A stretch of 7,493 nt of DNA from Burkholderiales bacterium (GCA_020846575.1 JADLDQ010000282.1:1-7493), one strand, 5' to 3'; shown: positions 1 to 6,901, numbered from the stretch's first letter. The notes: generated by a model from the letters alone, not told the origin. Numbers and translations are program-made.

Positions 1-1458
1 CAGGACGCGCTCGCGCAACGGCTCGCCTCGGTGGCGCCGGAACTGACGGGCAAGCTCAGCCAGCGCTGGGCCATCTGGGCGCCTGCCGCCCAGGTCTTCC
101 TGCAATCCCCCTGGTTCGAACCCGGGCGGCTGGACGGGGTTGCGGAACTGCGCCTGCGATGGCTCCGGCCGGTTCTCGGGTACGGACCGGATACGTACTC
201 CCAGGTCTATCCGCTGGGCGGCAGGTTCCTGCCCACGCCCGTGGCGATCGTCAGCGCGCACAACTTCTTCGTGCAGACAGCCATCGAGCTGGGCGCGCTC
301 GGGGTGGCGGCATACCTGGGTCTATTCGGCGCCATCGCCTGGACCCTGGCGCTGCGGCTGCGCCCGGCGCTGGGGCTGCACCGCGGCGCCGGCAGGGCGG
401 TGCCCGATTGGGCCGGCGCGCTCGCCGCGGCCTCGCTCGGCGTCCTCACGGCGCGCGTCCTGGAGCAGTGCGCCGGCGTGGCCGCCGTAGCGGACGTGCA
501 CCTGACCTGGATGCTCGCCGGCATGGCGGTGGCGCTGGCCGCGCTCGAGCGCGGCGAGGCGCGCCGGCCGCCAGCCGGCGAATCGCGCGCAACGGCAAGC
601 GAGGTCGCAGCCGGCGCGACTGCGGGCGGCCGGGCGGCGAAAACCGCGCCGGCGCCGCGCGCGCAGCCGATCGTGTGGCGCGTGCCGGCGGCGCTGCTCG
701 TTGCCGGCGGCGCGCTGACCCTCTGGACCATTGCCGTCGCCGGCGAGATGAAGGCCGCCCTGCTCTGGGCGCAGGCGCGCGCGGCCATTGCCGGCGGCTC
801 GCTCGCGCGCGGACGCGAGTTGCTCGATCGCGCCATCGCGTTGTCCCCCGCCGTGGCCGACTACCGCCAGGAACGCGCGCAGCTGCTCTTCAATGCCGGC
901 ACGGGCCTGCAACGCCCGGCCGGCGCCCGAAGCGCCGCGCTGTGGGAGGCATACGGCGCCCTCCAGGCAATCCTCGCACGCAACCCCCTGGACGCCCGCG
1001 CCCGGTCCGGAACGGCCGAGATTCTCTCGGAGATCGCCCGACTCAACCCGGCGGTTCGCTCACAGGCGCTGCGCGCGGCGGAGGCCCTCCTCGCGCTGCA
1101 GCCCGGCTACTGGGGCAGCCGCGTCGTGCTCGCCGGCTGCCTGCTGGCGCTCGATCTGCCCGAGCGCGCGCTCGCCGCCGTCGAGGAGGGCAGGCGCCTG
1201 GGCGGGCTGGACTACGCCGACACCTATCGCCTGTACGCGCTGCAGGCCGACGCGCTGGACAGGCTCGGGCGCACTTCCGAAGCCCTGAGCGCGGCGCGCT
1301 GCTCGGTCGCCCTGGCGCCCTCGGGCTTCGTGTCCGGCCTGCTACAGCGACACGGGGAGGTCTCGCGCAAGCCGTTATCGCTGCCGGCGCAAGACCTCGC
1401 TCACTGCCCCGAAGCGCAGAGGACGCCGAACCGTCGCCCGGCCACGAACCCGGAGTAA
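1..1458 (+). CDS. O-antigen ligase/polymerase family membrane protein with TPR-like C-terminus (5' truncated)
   Basis: The frame is open from base 1 and ends at TAA 1456-1458, giving 485 visible codons; the true start lies upstream, and the GTG at 31 is probably internal. Near the visible N-terminus is the pattern GYGPDTY...SAHNFFVQ...ELGALG (about codons 60-101). It matches the conserved periplasmic loop and following helix of O-antigen ligases and Wzy-type polymerases (WaaL/Wzy_C family), including the HN pair (His at 259-261) and a downstream E-x-G. At least three further hydrophobic segments follow (about codons 138-157, 162-182 and 229-250). From about codon 258 the protein becomes helical and Ala/Leu-rich with TPR-like A-x3-G-x5-A spacing, probably periplasmic. 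Family members transfer or polymerise lipid-linked sugars at the periplasmic face of the inner membrane, or glycosylate proteins; which of these applies here cannot be told. The last ~35 residues are Pro/Arg-rich and look disordered. A promoter candidate separates this gene from the signalling operon downstream, so it is probably a different transcription unit. Confidence 0.8.
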   Translation, partial: QDALAQRLASVAPELTGKLSQRWAIWAPAAQVFLQSPWFEPGRLDGVAELRLRWLRPVLGYGPDTYSQVYPLGGRFLPTPVAIVSAHNFFVQTAIELGALGVAAYLGLFGAIAWTLALRLRPALGLHRGAGRAVPDWAGALAAASLGVLTARVLEQCAGVAAVADVHLTWMLAGMAVALAALERGEARRPPAGESRATASEVAAGATAGGRAAKTAPAPRAQPIVWRVPAALLVAGGALTLWTIAVAGEMKAALLWAQARAAIAGGSLARGRELLDRAIALSPAVADYRQERAQLLFNAGTGLQRPAGARSAALWEAYGALQAILARNPLDARARSGTAEILSEIARLNPAVRSQALRAAEALLALQPGYWGSRVVLAGCLLALDLPERALAAVEEGRRLGGLDYADTYRLYALQADALDRLGRTSEALSAARCSVALAPSGFVSGLLQRHGEVSRKPLSLPAQDLAHCPEAQRTPNRRPATNPE

Positions 1459-1478
1459 GTGGGCTGCGGGCACAAGCG

Positions 1479-1493
1479 GCCGCGACGCGCGGC
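1479..1493. repeat. short GC hairpin after the ligase gene
   Basis: GCCGCG (1479-1484) and CGCGGC (1488-1493) are perfect inverted arms around a 3-nt loop, 20 bases after the stop codon of the upstream gene. No T-tract follows, so it is not a canonical intrinsic terminator. It could stabilise the mRNA 3' end or assist termination. In DNA this GC-rich, chance formation is possible. Confidence 0.3.
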
Positions 1494-1524
1494 GAAAGGC
1501 GCTCGATGGATCACTCTGTCGCTG

Positions 1525-1562
1525 CGCGCCAGGCTCGCCCTCGGAACTGCCACCCTGGCGCG
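1525..1562. repeat. 9-bp perfect inverted repeat with 20-nt loop
   Basis: CGCGCCAGG (1525-1533) is the exact reverse complement of CCTGGCGCG (1554-1562). It lies in the non-coding gap between the ligase gene and the FHA gene. No T-run follows. It may be a terminator-like 3' structure of the upstream transcript, or a binding site. Confidence 0.4.
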
Positions 1563-1603
1563 ACCCTTCGGACTCGAGCCCGCCGCATGGCGGTGAGGTG
1601 TTC

Positions 1604-1637
1604 CGGGAAATCCGGCCCTTTTTCCCGTCTCGGGCCG
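1604..1637. repeat. two overlapping, mutually exclusive inverted repeats
   Basis: CGGGAAA (1604-1610) pairs with TTTCCCG (1621-1627), a 7-bp stem. CGGCCC (1613-1618) pairs with GGGCCG (1632-1637), a 6-bp stem. The second stem's left arm lies in the loop of the first, and its loop contains the first stem's right arm, so both cannot form as simple hairpins. They lie just upstream of the promoter candidate and would be transcribed only in read-through RNA from the gene upstream. Confidence 0.3.
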
Positions 1638-1647
1638 ATCTGCAATC

Positions 1648-1656
1648 TGATATAAG
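1648..1656 (+). promoter_or_regulatory. extended -10 promoter candidate for the FHA/kinase operon
   Basis: TGATATAAG fits the sigma70 extended -10 consensus TGnTATAAT with only the last base different. It is the most AT-rich short stretch in this gap. No good -35 hexamer lies 16-18 bases upstream, as is common for extended -10 promoters. Transcription would start near 1663, leaving a leader of about 15 bases before the ATG at 1678. The call rests on motif match and position only. Confidence 0.4.
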
Positions 1657-1677
1657 CTCTCCCGGCAGGCCTGACCC

Positions 1678-2658
1678 ATGGACATGTCCGGAAAGCCGAC
1701 CGCGGAGCCCTTCCTGGCGCAGATCGACCGCCTGATCGATCTGCGGCCGTTCTCGCTGCTCATCGGCGCGATCGGCGCGCGCATGCACGCCGAGGTGCCC
1801 GCCGGGGTGGTGAAGATGCTGCTGCTCGCGCGCTGGTACGGCATGGGTGAGGCGGCGCTGCTGGAAGCCTGCCAGGACCGGATTTCCTTCCGGCGCTTCC
1901 TCGGACTTGCGCTCGAGGGCTCGAGCGAGGACGTTCGCCTCGCCGAATCGTATCGGAACGCCGCTCAGTTCCCCATGGAAGGGCAGAACCTCATCCACGC
2001 CGTCGAGGCGCAGTTGCTCGCCAAGGGTTTCAGCGTCCGCCCGGGAATGTGGGCCGAAGCGAGTATCGTCCCCGTCACCGAAGGCATCGTCATGGGCGGT
2101 GATACTTCGGGAGAACTGGATTTTTCCGGCGCCCCGGACGGCGGCAGGATCCCGCAGGCGGCACGGGAGCCGGCGGCCCCTCCCGCTGCCGCTCTCGTGG
2201 AGACCCGCATCTTCCAGCCAGGAGAATTGAAGGAGCTGGCCGATACCGGGGAAAGCGCCCTGGTTCGCGGTGTCGCCAAGATGACCGCGACTGCGGCGCC
2301 GGTCCAAAGCGGCCCGGTGGAACTGGTGCCGCCCGCCGGCCCGGAAGTGCCGGCCCCGAGCGCCTGCGTCGAGTGGGCCTCGGGCAGCACCACCGAGTTC
2401 AGCGGCGAGTTGAACATCGGCCGGGACCAGCGCTTCTGCCCGAACGCGGTGGAACTGAAGGCCGACCATCACGTTTCGCGCCGGCACGCGGTGCTCTCGG
2501 TGTGCGCCGAAGGCGTGTGGGTGCGGGATCTGGGATCGCGCAATGGCACCTTCGTCGACGGCGATGCGCTACCGCAGGGCCAGGCGGTCCTGGTCGACTC
2601 GGACGCCAGCATCCGCTTCGGCCCGCACTGCGCGGTGCGACTCAAGGTGTGCCGCTGA
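1678..2658 (+). CDS. FHA-domain protein with IS5-transposase-like N-terminal domain
   Basis: The 326-residue protein is soluble, with no signal peptide or membrane segment. The C-terminal ~95 residues are a clear FHA (phosphothreonine-binding) domain: IGR (247-249), VSRRH (266-270) and DLGSRNGTFVDG (284-295). The ligand-contacting Arg249, Ser267 and Asn289 and the structural His270 are all present, so binding should be intact. Residues ~40-132 resemble the N-terminal part of IS5-type transposases (DUF772): MLLLARWYGMGE, then DRISFRRFLGLAL, then LLAKGFSVRPGMWAEASIVP. In true transposases the last stretch reads roughly 'vDATII'; here the Asp position is Glu127, and the rest of the DDE domain is missing, so transposition is not expected. 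The linker (~141-230) holds VETRIFQPGEL around Thr176, resembling the GarA/OdhI phospho-switch. ATG 1678 is preferred over ATG 1684 because a weak AGG at 1667-1669 is correctly spaced for it. It is first in a three-gene run and ends 26 bases before the histidine kinase. The FHA call is firm; the transposase origin is a strong motif inference; the function is unknown. Confidence 0.88.
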   Translation: MDMSGKPTAEPFLAQIDRLIDLRPFSLLIGAIGARMHAEVPAGVVKMLLLARWYGMGEAALLEACQDRISFRRFLGLALEGSSEDVRLAESYRNAAQFPMEGQNLIHAVEAQLLAKGFSVRPGMWAEASIVPVTEGIVMGGDTSGELDFSGAPDGGRIPQAAREPAAPPAAALVETRIFQPGELKELADTGESALVRGVAKMTATAAPVQSGPVELVPPAGPEVPAPSACVEWASGSTTEFSGELNIGRDQRFCPNAVELKADHHVSRRHAVLSVCAEGVWVRDLGSRNGTFVDGDALPQGQAVLVDSDASIRFGPHCAVRLKVCR

Positions 2659-2684
2659 GACGGCCGCCTGCGCACACCCGGCAC

Positions 2685-4496
2685 ATGAAGTCCTGGAAAC
2701 GAAGGACGCTGCTGCGCAACCTCAGCTACGGCCTGGTCGCTGTCGTGCTGGCCGGGGGGTGGTTCTATTTCTATACCCAGAGCCGCGCGGTCGACCCCAG
2801 CGCCGCCAACCGGGCCTTCGCCACCCTCGACGAACTGCGCGCCCTGGACCGCCGCTGGAACGACCGGCTGGTCCGCGCGCGTATCGCCCCCCGGGTCGGG
2901 ACCGCCCCGGTGGCGCCGGTGCAGGGCGGCGCCGGGACCCTCCACGCTCGACTCCAGTCCCAGATCTTCGAGTTCACCAGCCGGGTGCCGGGCAGCGAGC
3001 TTTCCGAACTGAAACGCGCCTTCGACGAGAAGGGCGCGCTCGTCGAACGCTACACGGCCGTGTACGACGAGTTCGCCCGCGCCTTCCACGGCTTCTCCGC
3101 CGAGCGGCAACTGCTGGTCAGGATCGCGGGCGAGAAGAGCTTCGCGGCCGGCGCCGAGCCCGCGCCGGGCATCGCCGGCGTGCTGGACGATATCGCGCGG
3201 CGCGTGGCGAACTTCGCGAGCGAGCCCTCGGCCGAGGCCGCCGCGCAGGTCCGCGCGCGCATCGCCGTCGCGGCGAGCGCGCCCGTCCCCGACACGCTGC
3301 GGCCGCGCATGGACGCCTTCCTGCGGGTCGCGCGCCGCATGATCGAGCAGCGCAGCGAGTCCGAGGCCCTGTTCGAGCAGGCCTGGTTCGCGCCGACCGG
3401 CCCGCGTCTGGACTTGGTGACCCGGTCGCTGGAGAACGCGCTCGGCGCGTCGCTGGACGAGAACGAGCTGAACCGGTTCTTCCTGCTGTACTACTCGGGG
3501 TTCCTGGTCGTCGTCCTGGGGTACCTGGTGTACGGTCTGGCCGCGAGCCGGCTGCAGATCGACCGCATCAACCGGCAATTGCGCGAGGCGAACGAATCCC
3601 TGGAGCAGCGGGTGGCGCTTCGCACCCGCGAGCTGTCCGAGGCGCTCGCCAAGCTGAAGGAGTCCGAGGCCCTGCTGGTCCAGACCGAAAAGATGTCGTC
3701 GCTGGGTCGCATGGTCGCCGGTATCGCCCACGAAGTGAACACGCCGCTCGCCTACGTCAAGGCGAGCCTGGAGGCGGTGCGCGGGCGCATCGCCGACAAC
3801 GCGCGCCTGGCCGCCGAGACCGACGCGCTGCTCGGCCTGCTGTCCGACGAGAACCCGGACGCGGCCCGGCTGGAGGCGCAGTTCAGCGCGGTGCGCGACC
3901 TGATCGAGAGCCTGCGCGCGCGCCGCGCCGACGAGGAGATCGGCAACGCCGTCAAGGACGGCCTGTACGGCATCCAGCAGATCTCCGACATCGTCACCAA
4001 CCTGCGCGATTTCAGCCGCCTGGACCGCAGCAAGACCGGGGACTACGACCTGCACGCGGGCATCGAGAGCACGCTGCGCATCGCCCACGACGTGCTGCGC
4101 AAGCGCAAGGTGATCAAGGAGTTCGGCAAGGTGCCGCACATCACCTGCTCGCCGTCGCAGATCAACCAGGTGCTGCTCAACCTGATCAGCAACGCCGCCC
4201 AGGCCACGCGCGACGGCGAGGGCATGATCATCCTTCAGACCGGCGCCAACGGCCGCGAGGAGGTGTGGGTGGAAGTGATCGACAACGGCGCCGGCATTGC
4301 CCCCGAGGCGCTGCCCAAGATCTTCGACCCGTTCTTCACCACCAAGGAGGTGGGCAAGGGCACGGGCCTGGGGCTGTCGATCTCCTACAAGATCGTCCAG
4401 AGCCACGGAGGGCGGCTCGAGGTGGAATCCAAGGTGGGCGTAGGCACCCGCTTCCGGGTGACGCTGCCGGTGGCCCGCGCCGCAGCGGCCGCCTGA
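2685..4496 (+). CDS. membrane sensor histidine kinase with periplasmic helical (DAHL-like) sensor domain
   Basis: The 603-residue protein starts at ATG 2685. The same frame stays open upstream, but only in the shadow of the FHA gene, and the Met is followed by a typical basic N-terminus (MKSWKRR) and a membrane helix (~12-30). A mostly helical periplasmic region follows (~31-264); its LDELRALDRRWN and AFDEKGALVERY stretches recall DAHL-type sensor domains, a tentative match. The second membrane helix is at ~266-287, then a charged coiled coil (~290-335). The HisKA H-box reads AGIAHEVNTPL with phospho-acceptor His349. The HATPase domain has the N-box around Asn499/Asn503, the G1 box DNGAG (533-537), FDPFFTTK (547-554) and the G2 box GTGLGLS (559-565). 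All catalytic motifs look intact. It should autophosphorylate on His349 in response to an unknown envelope signal. It has no receiver of its own; the nearest candidate acceptors are the receiver domains of the next gene, 39 bases downstream. Ribosome-binding sequence before the ATG is weak, consistent with translation within an operon. Confidence 0.92.
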   Translation: MKSWKRRTLLRNLSYGLVAVVLAGGWFYFYTQSRAVDPSAANRAFATLDELRALDRRWNDRLVRARIAPRVGTAPVAPVQGGAGTLHARLQSQIFEFTSRVPGSELSELKRAFDEKGALVERYTAVYDEFARAFHGFSAERQLLVRIAGEKSFAAGAEPAPGIAGVLDDIARRVANFASEPSAEAAAQVRARIAVAASAPVPDTLRPRMDAFLRVARRMIEQRSESEALFEQAWFAPTGPRLDLVTRSLENALGASLDENELNRFFLLYYSGFLVVVLGYLVYGLAASRLQIDRINRQLREANESLEQRVALRTRELSEALAKLKESEALLVQTEKMSSLGRMVAGIAHEVNTPLAYVKASLEAVRGRIADNARLAAETDALLGLLSDENPDAARLEAQFSAVRDLIESLRARRADEEIGNAVKDGLYGIQQISDIVTNLRDFSRLDRSKTGDYDLHAGIESTLRIAHDVLRKRKVIKEFGKVPHITCSPSQINQVLLNLISNAAQATRDGEGMIILQTGANGREEVWVEVIDNGAGIAPEALPKIFDPFFTTKEVGKGTGLGLSISYKIVQSHGGRLEVESKVGVGTRFRVTLPVARAAAAA

Positions 4497-4535
4497 GTTC
4501 ACAGCGACGCTCTGCGAGCGCGCCGGCCGGGACGC

Positions 4536-6464
4536 ATGACTCCCCAGAGAATCGGCAAGTATCAGGTCGAGCGCGAGCTCGGACGCGGCGGCATGGCCAC
4601 CGTGTATGCAGCCGTGGACCCGGTCATACGGCGCCCGGTGGCGATCAAGGTGGTGCGCCGCGCCGAACTGGAGTCACCGCAGGCAACGAGGACGCTCAAC
4701 CGCTTCAAGCGCGAGGCGCAGGCGGCGGGCGCGCTCAATCACCCGAACATCGTCTCGATCTACGAGTACGGCGAGGACGACGAGTACGCCTGGATCGTCA
4801 TGGAGCGCGTGGACGGCGGGTCGCTGCGCGACCAGCTGATCGGCGGCTGGCGGCCGGAGCCGGACAGCCTGCCCGCGGTGCTCTCGCAACTGCTCGAGGC
4901 GCTGGAGTATTCGCACGCCAACGGTGTGGTGCACCGGGACATCAAGCCCGCCAACGTGCTGGTATCAAGCACCGGCGCAGCCAAGATCAGCGACTTCGGC
5001 ATCGCCCGCATCGACCGCTCCAGCTTCACGCAGGTGGGCGACGTGCTCGGCACGCCCTACTACATGGCGCCCGAGCAGTTCAACGGCGAGCCGGCCACCG
5101 AGCGCACCGACATCTACGCCGCTGCGGTGGTGATCTACGAAGTGCTCGCCGGCAGGCGCCCCTTCACCGGCCTGGGCATGCACCTGATGCGCCAGATCCT
5201 CGAGGAGGAAGCGCCGCCCATCGCCTCGATCGACCCGCGCCTGCCGGCGGCGCTCGAGGCGGTGCTCGCCAAGGCGCTCGCCAAGCGCCCGCAAGACCGC
5301 TACCAGAGCGCCGGCGAGTTCCTCGCGGACCTGAAGCGCGCGTACGAGTCCGGCGCCGCGGCCGACGCGGCCCCCCGGCAGGCGGCGGTGCCAGGCTCGC
5401 GGCTCGCCGGGAACATCGGCGCGCTGCGGCGCGCGGTGCGCGCGAAGTCCGCGGCGGCACCGGAGGCCGGCGCGGCGGCAGCAGCCGCCGGCCCCGGCGC
5501 CGCCTCTGGGAAATCCACTGCGGCGCCCGCGCCCCGAGTTCGCCGCCCCGCGGTGCTGTGCGTGGACGACGAGGAGCGGGTTCTCAACGCGCTCGCGCTG
5601 GTGCTGCGGGAGACCTTCGAGGTCGAGACGCTCGCGAGCGGCGCCCTGGCGCTGGAACGTATCCGCGCGCGCCGCTTCCACGTGATCATCAGCGACCAGC
5701 GCATGCCGGGCATGACCGGGGTCGAATTCCTGCGCGAGGCTAAAACCGTTGCCCCGAGCACGGTGCGCATCCTGCTCACCGGCTATTCCGATCTCTCGGC
5801 GATCGTCGGATCGGTGAACGAAGGAGAGGTATTCCGCTTCCTCAACAAGCCCTGGCAGACCGAGGACCTGAGGGCCACGGTGAACGAGGCGGCCGACGTG
5901 GCCATCGCCATCGAGGCCGCCACCGCCGGGGCGCGGCCGGTGGCGCGCACCGACGCCTCGGTGCTGGTGTTCGGCGACCCGGCCGTCGGCCGGGCGGCGC
6001 GCGAGATGGCGCGCGGCGGTCACCGGGTGATGGACGCACCGCACCTGGACGACACGCTGCGCCTGCTGTCCGCGGACGAGGGGGGCGTGCTGGTGTTCGA
6101 CCTCGACAGCCAGGGCGGGGACGACCCGGCGGCGCTGCTCAAGGTGCTGAAGAAGCAGTCGCCCTCCACTCAGCTGTTGGTGATCTCCGAGGCGAGCGAC
6201 GCGGAGCTGATCATCAGCCTGATCAACGAGGCGCGCATCCACAAGTTCCTCAAGAAACCTGTCAACTACTCGCTGTTGCACCAGTCGGTGAACGAGGCCA
6301 TGGACCGCTACGCGCGCATGCGCCAGTCCCCGGAACTGGCGCGCACCCAGGCGGCCCGCGCCGGGCGCGAGACGGCGGCGGCGCGGGCGATCCTGTCGAA
6401 ACTCAAGGCGCTGGGCGGGCGCTTCGCCGCCGCGTTCCGGGGAGAGTCGCGCGGCGGGCGCTGA
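4536..6464 (+). CDS. Ser/Thr protein kinase with two C-terminal receiver domains
   Basis: The 642-residue protein is apparently cytosolic. Residues ~8-270 form a complete PknB-like (Hanks-type) kinase: glycine loop GRGGMA (16-21), Lys38 in AIK, HRD 133-135 with Lys137 and Asn140, DFG 153-155, an activation loop with Ser162, Ser163, Thr165 and Thr173, and APE 178-180. An Ala/Pro-rich linker (~273-336) has no membrane helix. Receiver 1 (~338-458) has the Asp344/Asp345 pair, phospho-acceptor Asp387 in SDQRMPGM, Thr415 and Lys438. It resembles the receivers of RpfG-like HD-GYP regulators (LLTGYSD, NEGEVFRFLNKPW). Receiver 2 (~474-592) aligns with receiver 1 but the first acid is Gly480; Asp481, Asp522, Ser551 and Lys574 remain. 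A basic Ala-rich tail ends the protein. The gene follows the receiver-less histidine kinase by 39 bases, so the receivers are plausible acceptors that tune the kinase. The FHA protein two genes upstream is a plausible substrate or reader. Domain calls are firm; the partners are inferred. Confidence 0.94.
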   Translation: MTPQRIGKYQVERELGRGGMATVYAAVDPVIRRPVAIKVVRRAELESPQATRTLNRFKREAQAAGALNHPNIVSIYEYGEDDEYAWIVMERVDGGSLRDQLIGGWRPEPDSLPAVLSQLLEALEYSHANGVVHRDIKPANVLVSSTGAAKISDFGIARIDRSSFTQVGDVLGTPYYMAPEQFNGEPATERTDIYAAAVVIYEVLAGRRPFTGLGMHLMRQILEEEAPPIASIDPRLPAALEAVLAKALAKRPQDRYQSAGEFLADLKRAYESGAAADAAPRQAAVPGSRLAGNIGALRRAVRAKSAAAPEAGAAAAAAGPGAASGKSTAAPAPRVRRPAVLCVDDEERVLNALALVLRETFEVETLASGALALERIRARRFHVIISDQRMPGMTGVEFLREAKTVAPSTVRILLTGYSDLSAIVGSVNEGEVFRFLNKPWQTEDLRATVNEAADVAIAIEAATAGARPVARTDASVLVFGDPAVGRAAREMARGGHRVMDAPHLDDTLRLLSADEGGVLVFDLDSQGGDDPAALLKVLKKQSPSTQLLVISEASDAELIISLINEARIHKFLKKPVNYSLLHQSVNEAMDRYARMRQSPELARTQAARAGRETAAARAILSKLKALGGRFAAAFRGESRGGR

Positions 6465-6478
6465 GGAGCCGGGTAAGT

Positions 6479-6498
6479 CGCGGCAGGTTCAAGCCGCG
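6479..6498. terminator. hairpin between convergent genes, possible bidirectional terminator
   Basis: CGCGGC (6479-6484) and GCCGCG (6493-6498) form a 6-bp perfect stem with an 8-nt loop. It lies in the 41-bp gap between the kinase stop codon (6464) and the converging PIN toxin stop (6506). Position favours a shared terminator; the lack of a T-tract on either strand argues against a classical Rho-independent one. Confidence 0.4.
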
Positions 6499-6505
6499 TC
6501 CGTAT

Positions 6506-6901
6506 TCACCAGATCGTCGACAGTCGCGGCGCCCGGCGCAGCTTTTCGTCGGCGCTGACCAGTTGCGCCTCCAGGGTCAGCGCCGTCGCCGCGACGATCC
6601 GGTCGGCGGGGTCTCCCGGCATGGATGCCTCGAAGGATCCCGCCAGCCGGGCGATGTGCGCCGCGACCGGCTCGATGCGCAGTTCCGGCAGCGACAGCAG
6701 CGCGTCGAACCACTCACCGGGCGCCACCCGGAGCACGAGCCGGCCCCGCCGGACCAGCGTTGCGATCTCGAACAGGCTGATGGCGGACGCGACGATCGCC
6801 CCCGAGGACGCTTGCGTTTGAACGGCGCGGCGAGCCCTGGCTGAAAGCCGCGCGGGATCCGACACCCACCACACGAGAACGTGGGTGTCGAGAACGATCA
6901 C
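6506..6901 (-). CDS. VapC-like PIN-domain ribonuclease toxin
   Basis: The 131-residue protein is typical in size for VapC-type type II toxins, Mg2+-dependent ribonucleases. Visible PIN acidic residues, counted from the GTG start, are Asp5 in IVLDTHVLVWW, Glu45 in SLFEIATL, Asp97/Asp100 in the GDPADRIVAATA helix, and Asp118 in SADEKL; all four positions are filled, so activity should be intact. The start chosen is GTG (6901-6899): it overlaps the antitoxin stop as GTGA, and a strong GGGAGG Shine-Dalgarno lies 7 bases upstream. An in-frame ATG at 6916 would add five residues, but it would overlap that Shine-Dalgarno and has poorer spacing to its own. The overlap implies translational coupling with the antitoxin. 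The RNA target cannot be deduced from the sequence. Confidence 0.9.
   Translation of the reverse strand: MIVLDTHVLVWWVSDPARLSARARRAVQTQASSGAIVASAISLFEIATLVRRGRLVLRVAPGEWFDALLSLPELRIEPVAAHIARLAGSFEASMPGDPADRIVAATALTLEAQLVSADEKLRRAPRLSTIW

Noticed and set aside
159..1655. A 498-codon plus-strand frame overlapping the ligase gene and the following gap.
   Set aside because: It is Arg/Gly/Ala-rich with no family pattern; the overlapping frame has the O-antigen ligase motif and membrane helices.
1375..2487. A 370-codon minus-strand frame opposite the FHA gene and the gap before it.
   Set aside because: It is the shadow of the FHA gene, with no domain or plausible start context. The opposite strand encodes a clear FHA domain.
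1678..2658. An intact insertion sequence around the transposase-like domain.
   Set aside because: No terminal inverted repeats or target duplications flank the gene, the DDE catalytic domain is missing, and the fragment is fused in frame to a complete FHA domain.
2469..4502. A 677-codon open frame on the minus strand opposite the histidine kinase gene.
   Set aside because: It is the mirror of a strongly GC3-biased gene. Its translation is rich in Gly, Arg, Gln and Val without a recognisable domain, while the plus strand carries all histidine kinase motifs.
5473..5490. A strong 7-bp hairpin (CGGCGGC/GCCGCCG) inside the Ser/Thr kinase gene.
   Set aside because: It falls in the Ala/Pro linker, where runs of GCG/GCC codons create such palindromes by themselves; nothing suggests a separate element.
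2543..5743. A 1066-codon open frame on the plus strand spanning the histidine kinase and half of the Ser/Thr kinase.
   Set aside because: The translation is Arg/Ala/Gly/Pro-rich low complexity, a frame shadow of two genes whose domains are complete in the other frames.
4965..6281. A 438-codon minus-strand frame opposite the Ser/Thr kinase gene.
   Set aside because: It is a reverse-complement shadow of kinase and receiver coding sequence, with low-complexity composition and no motif.
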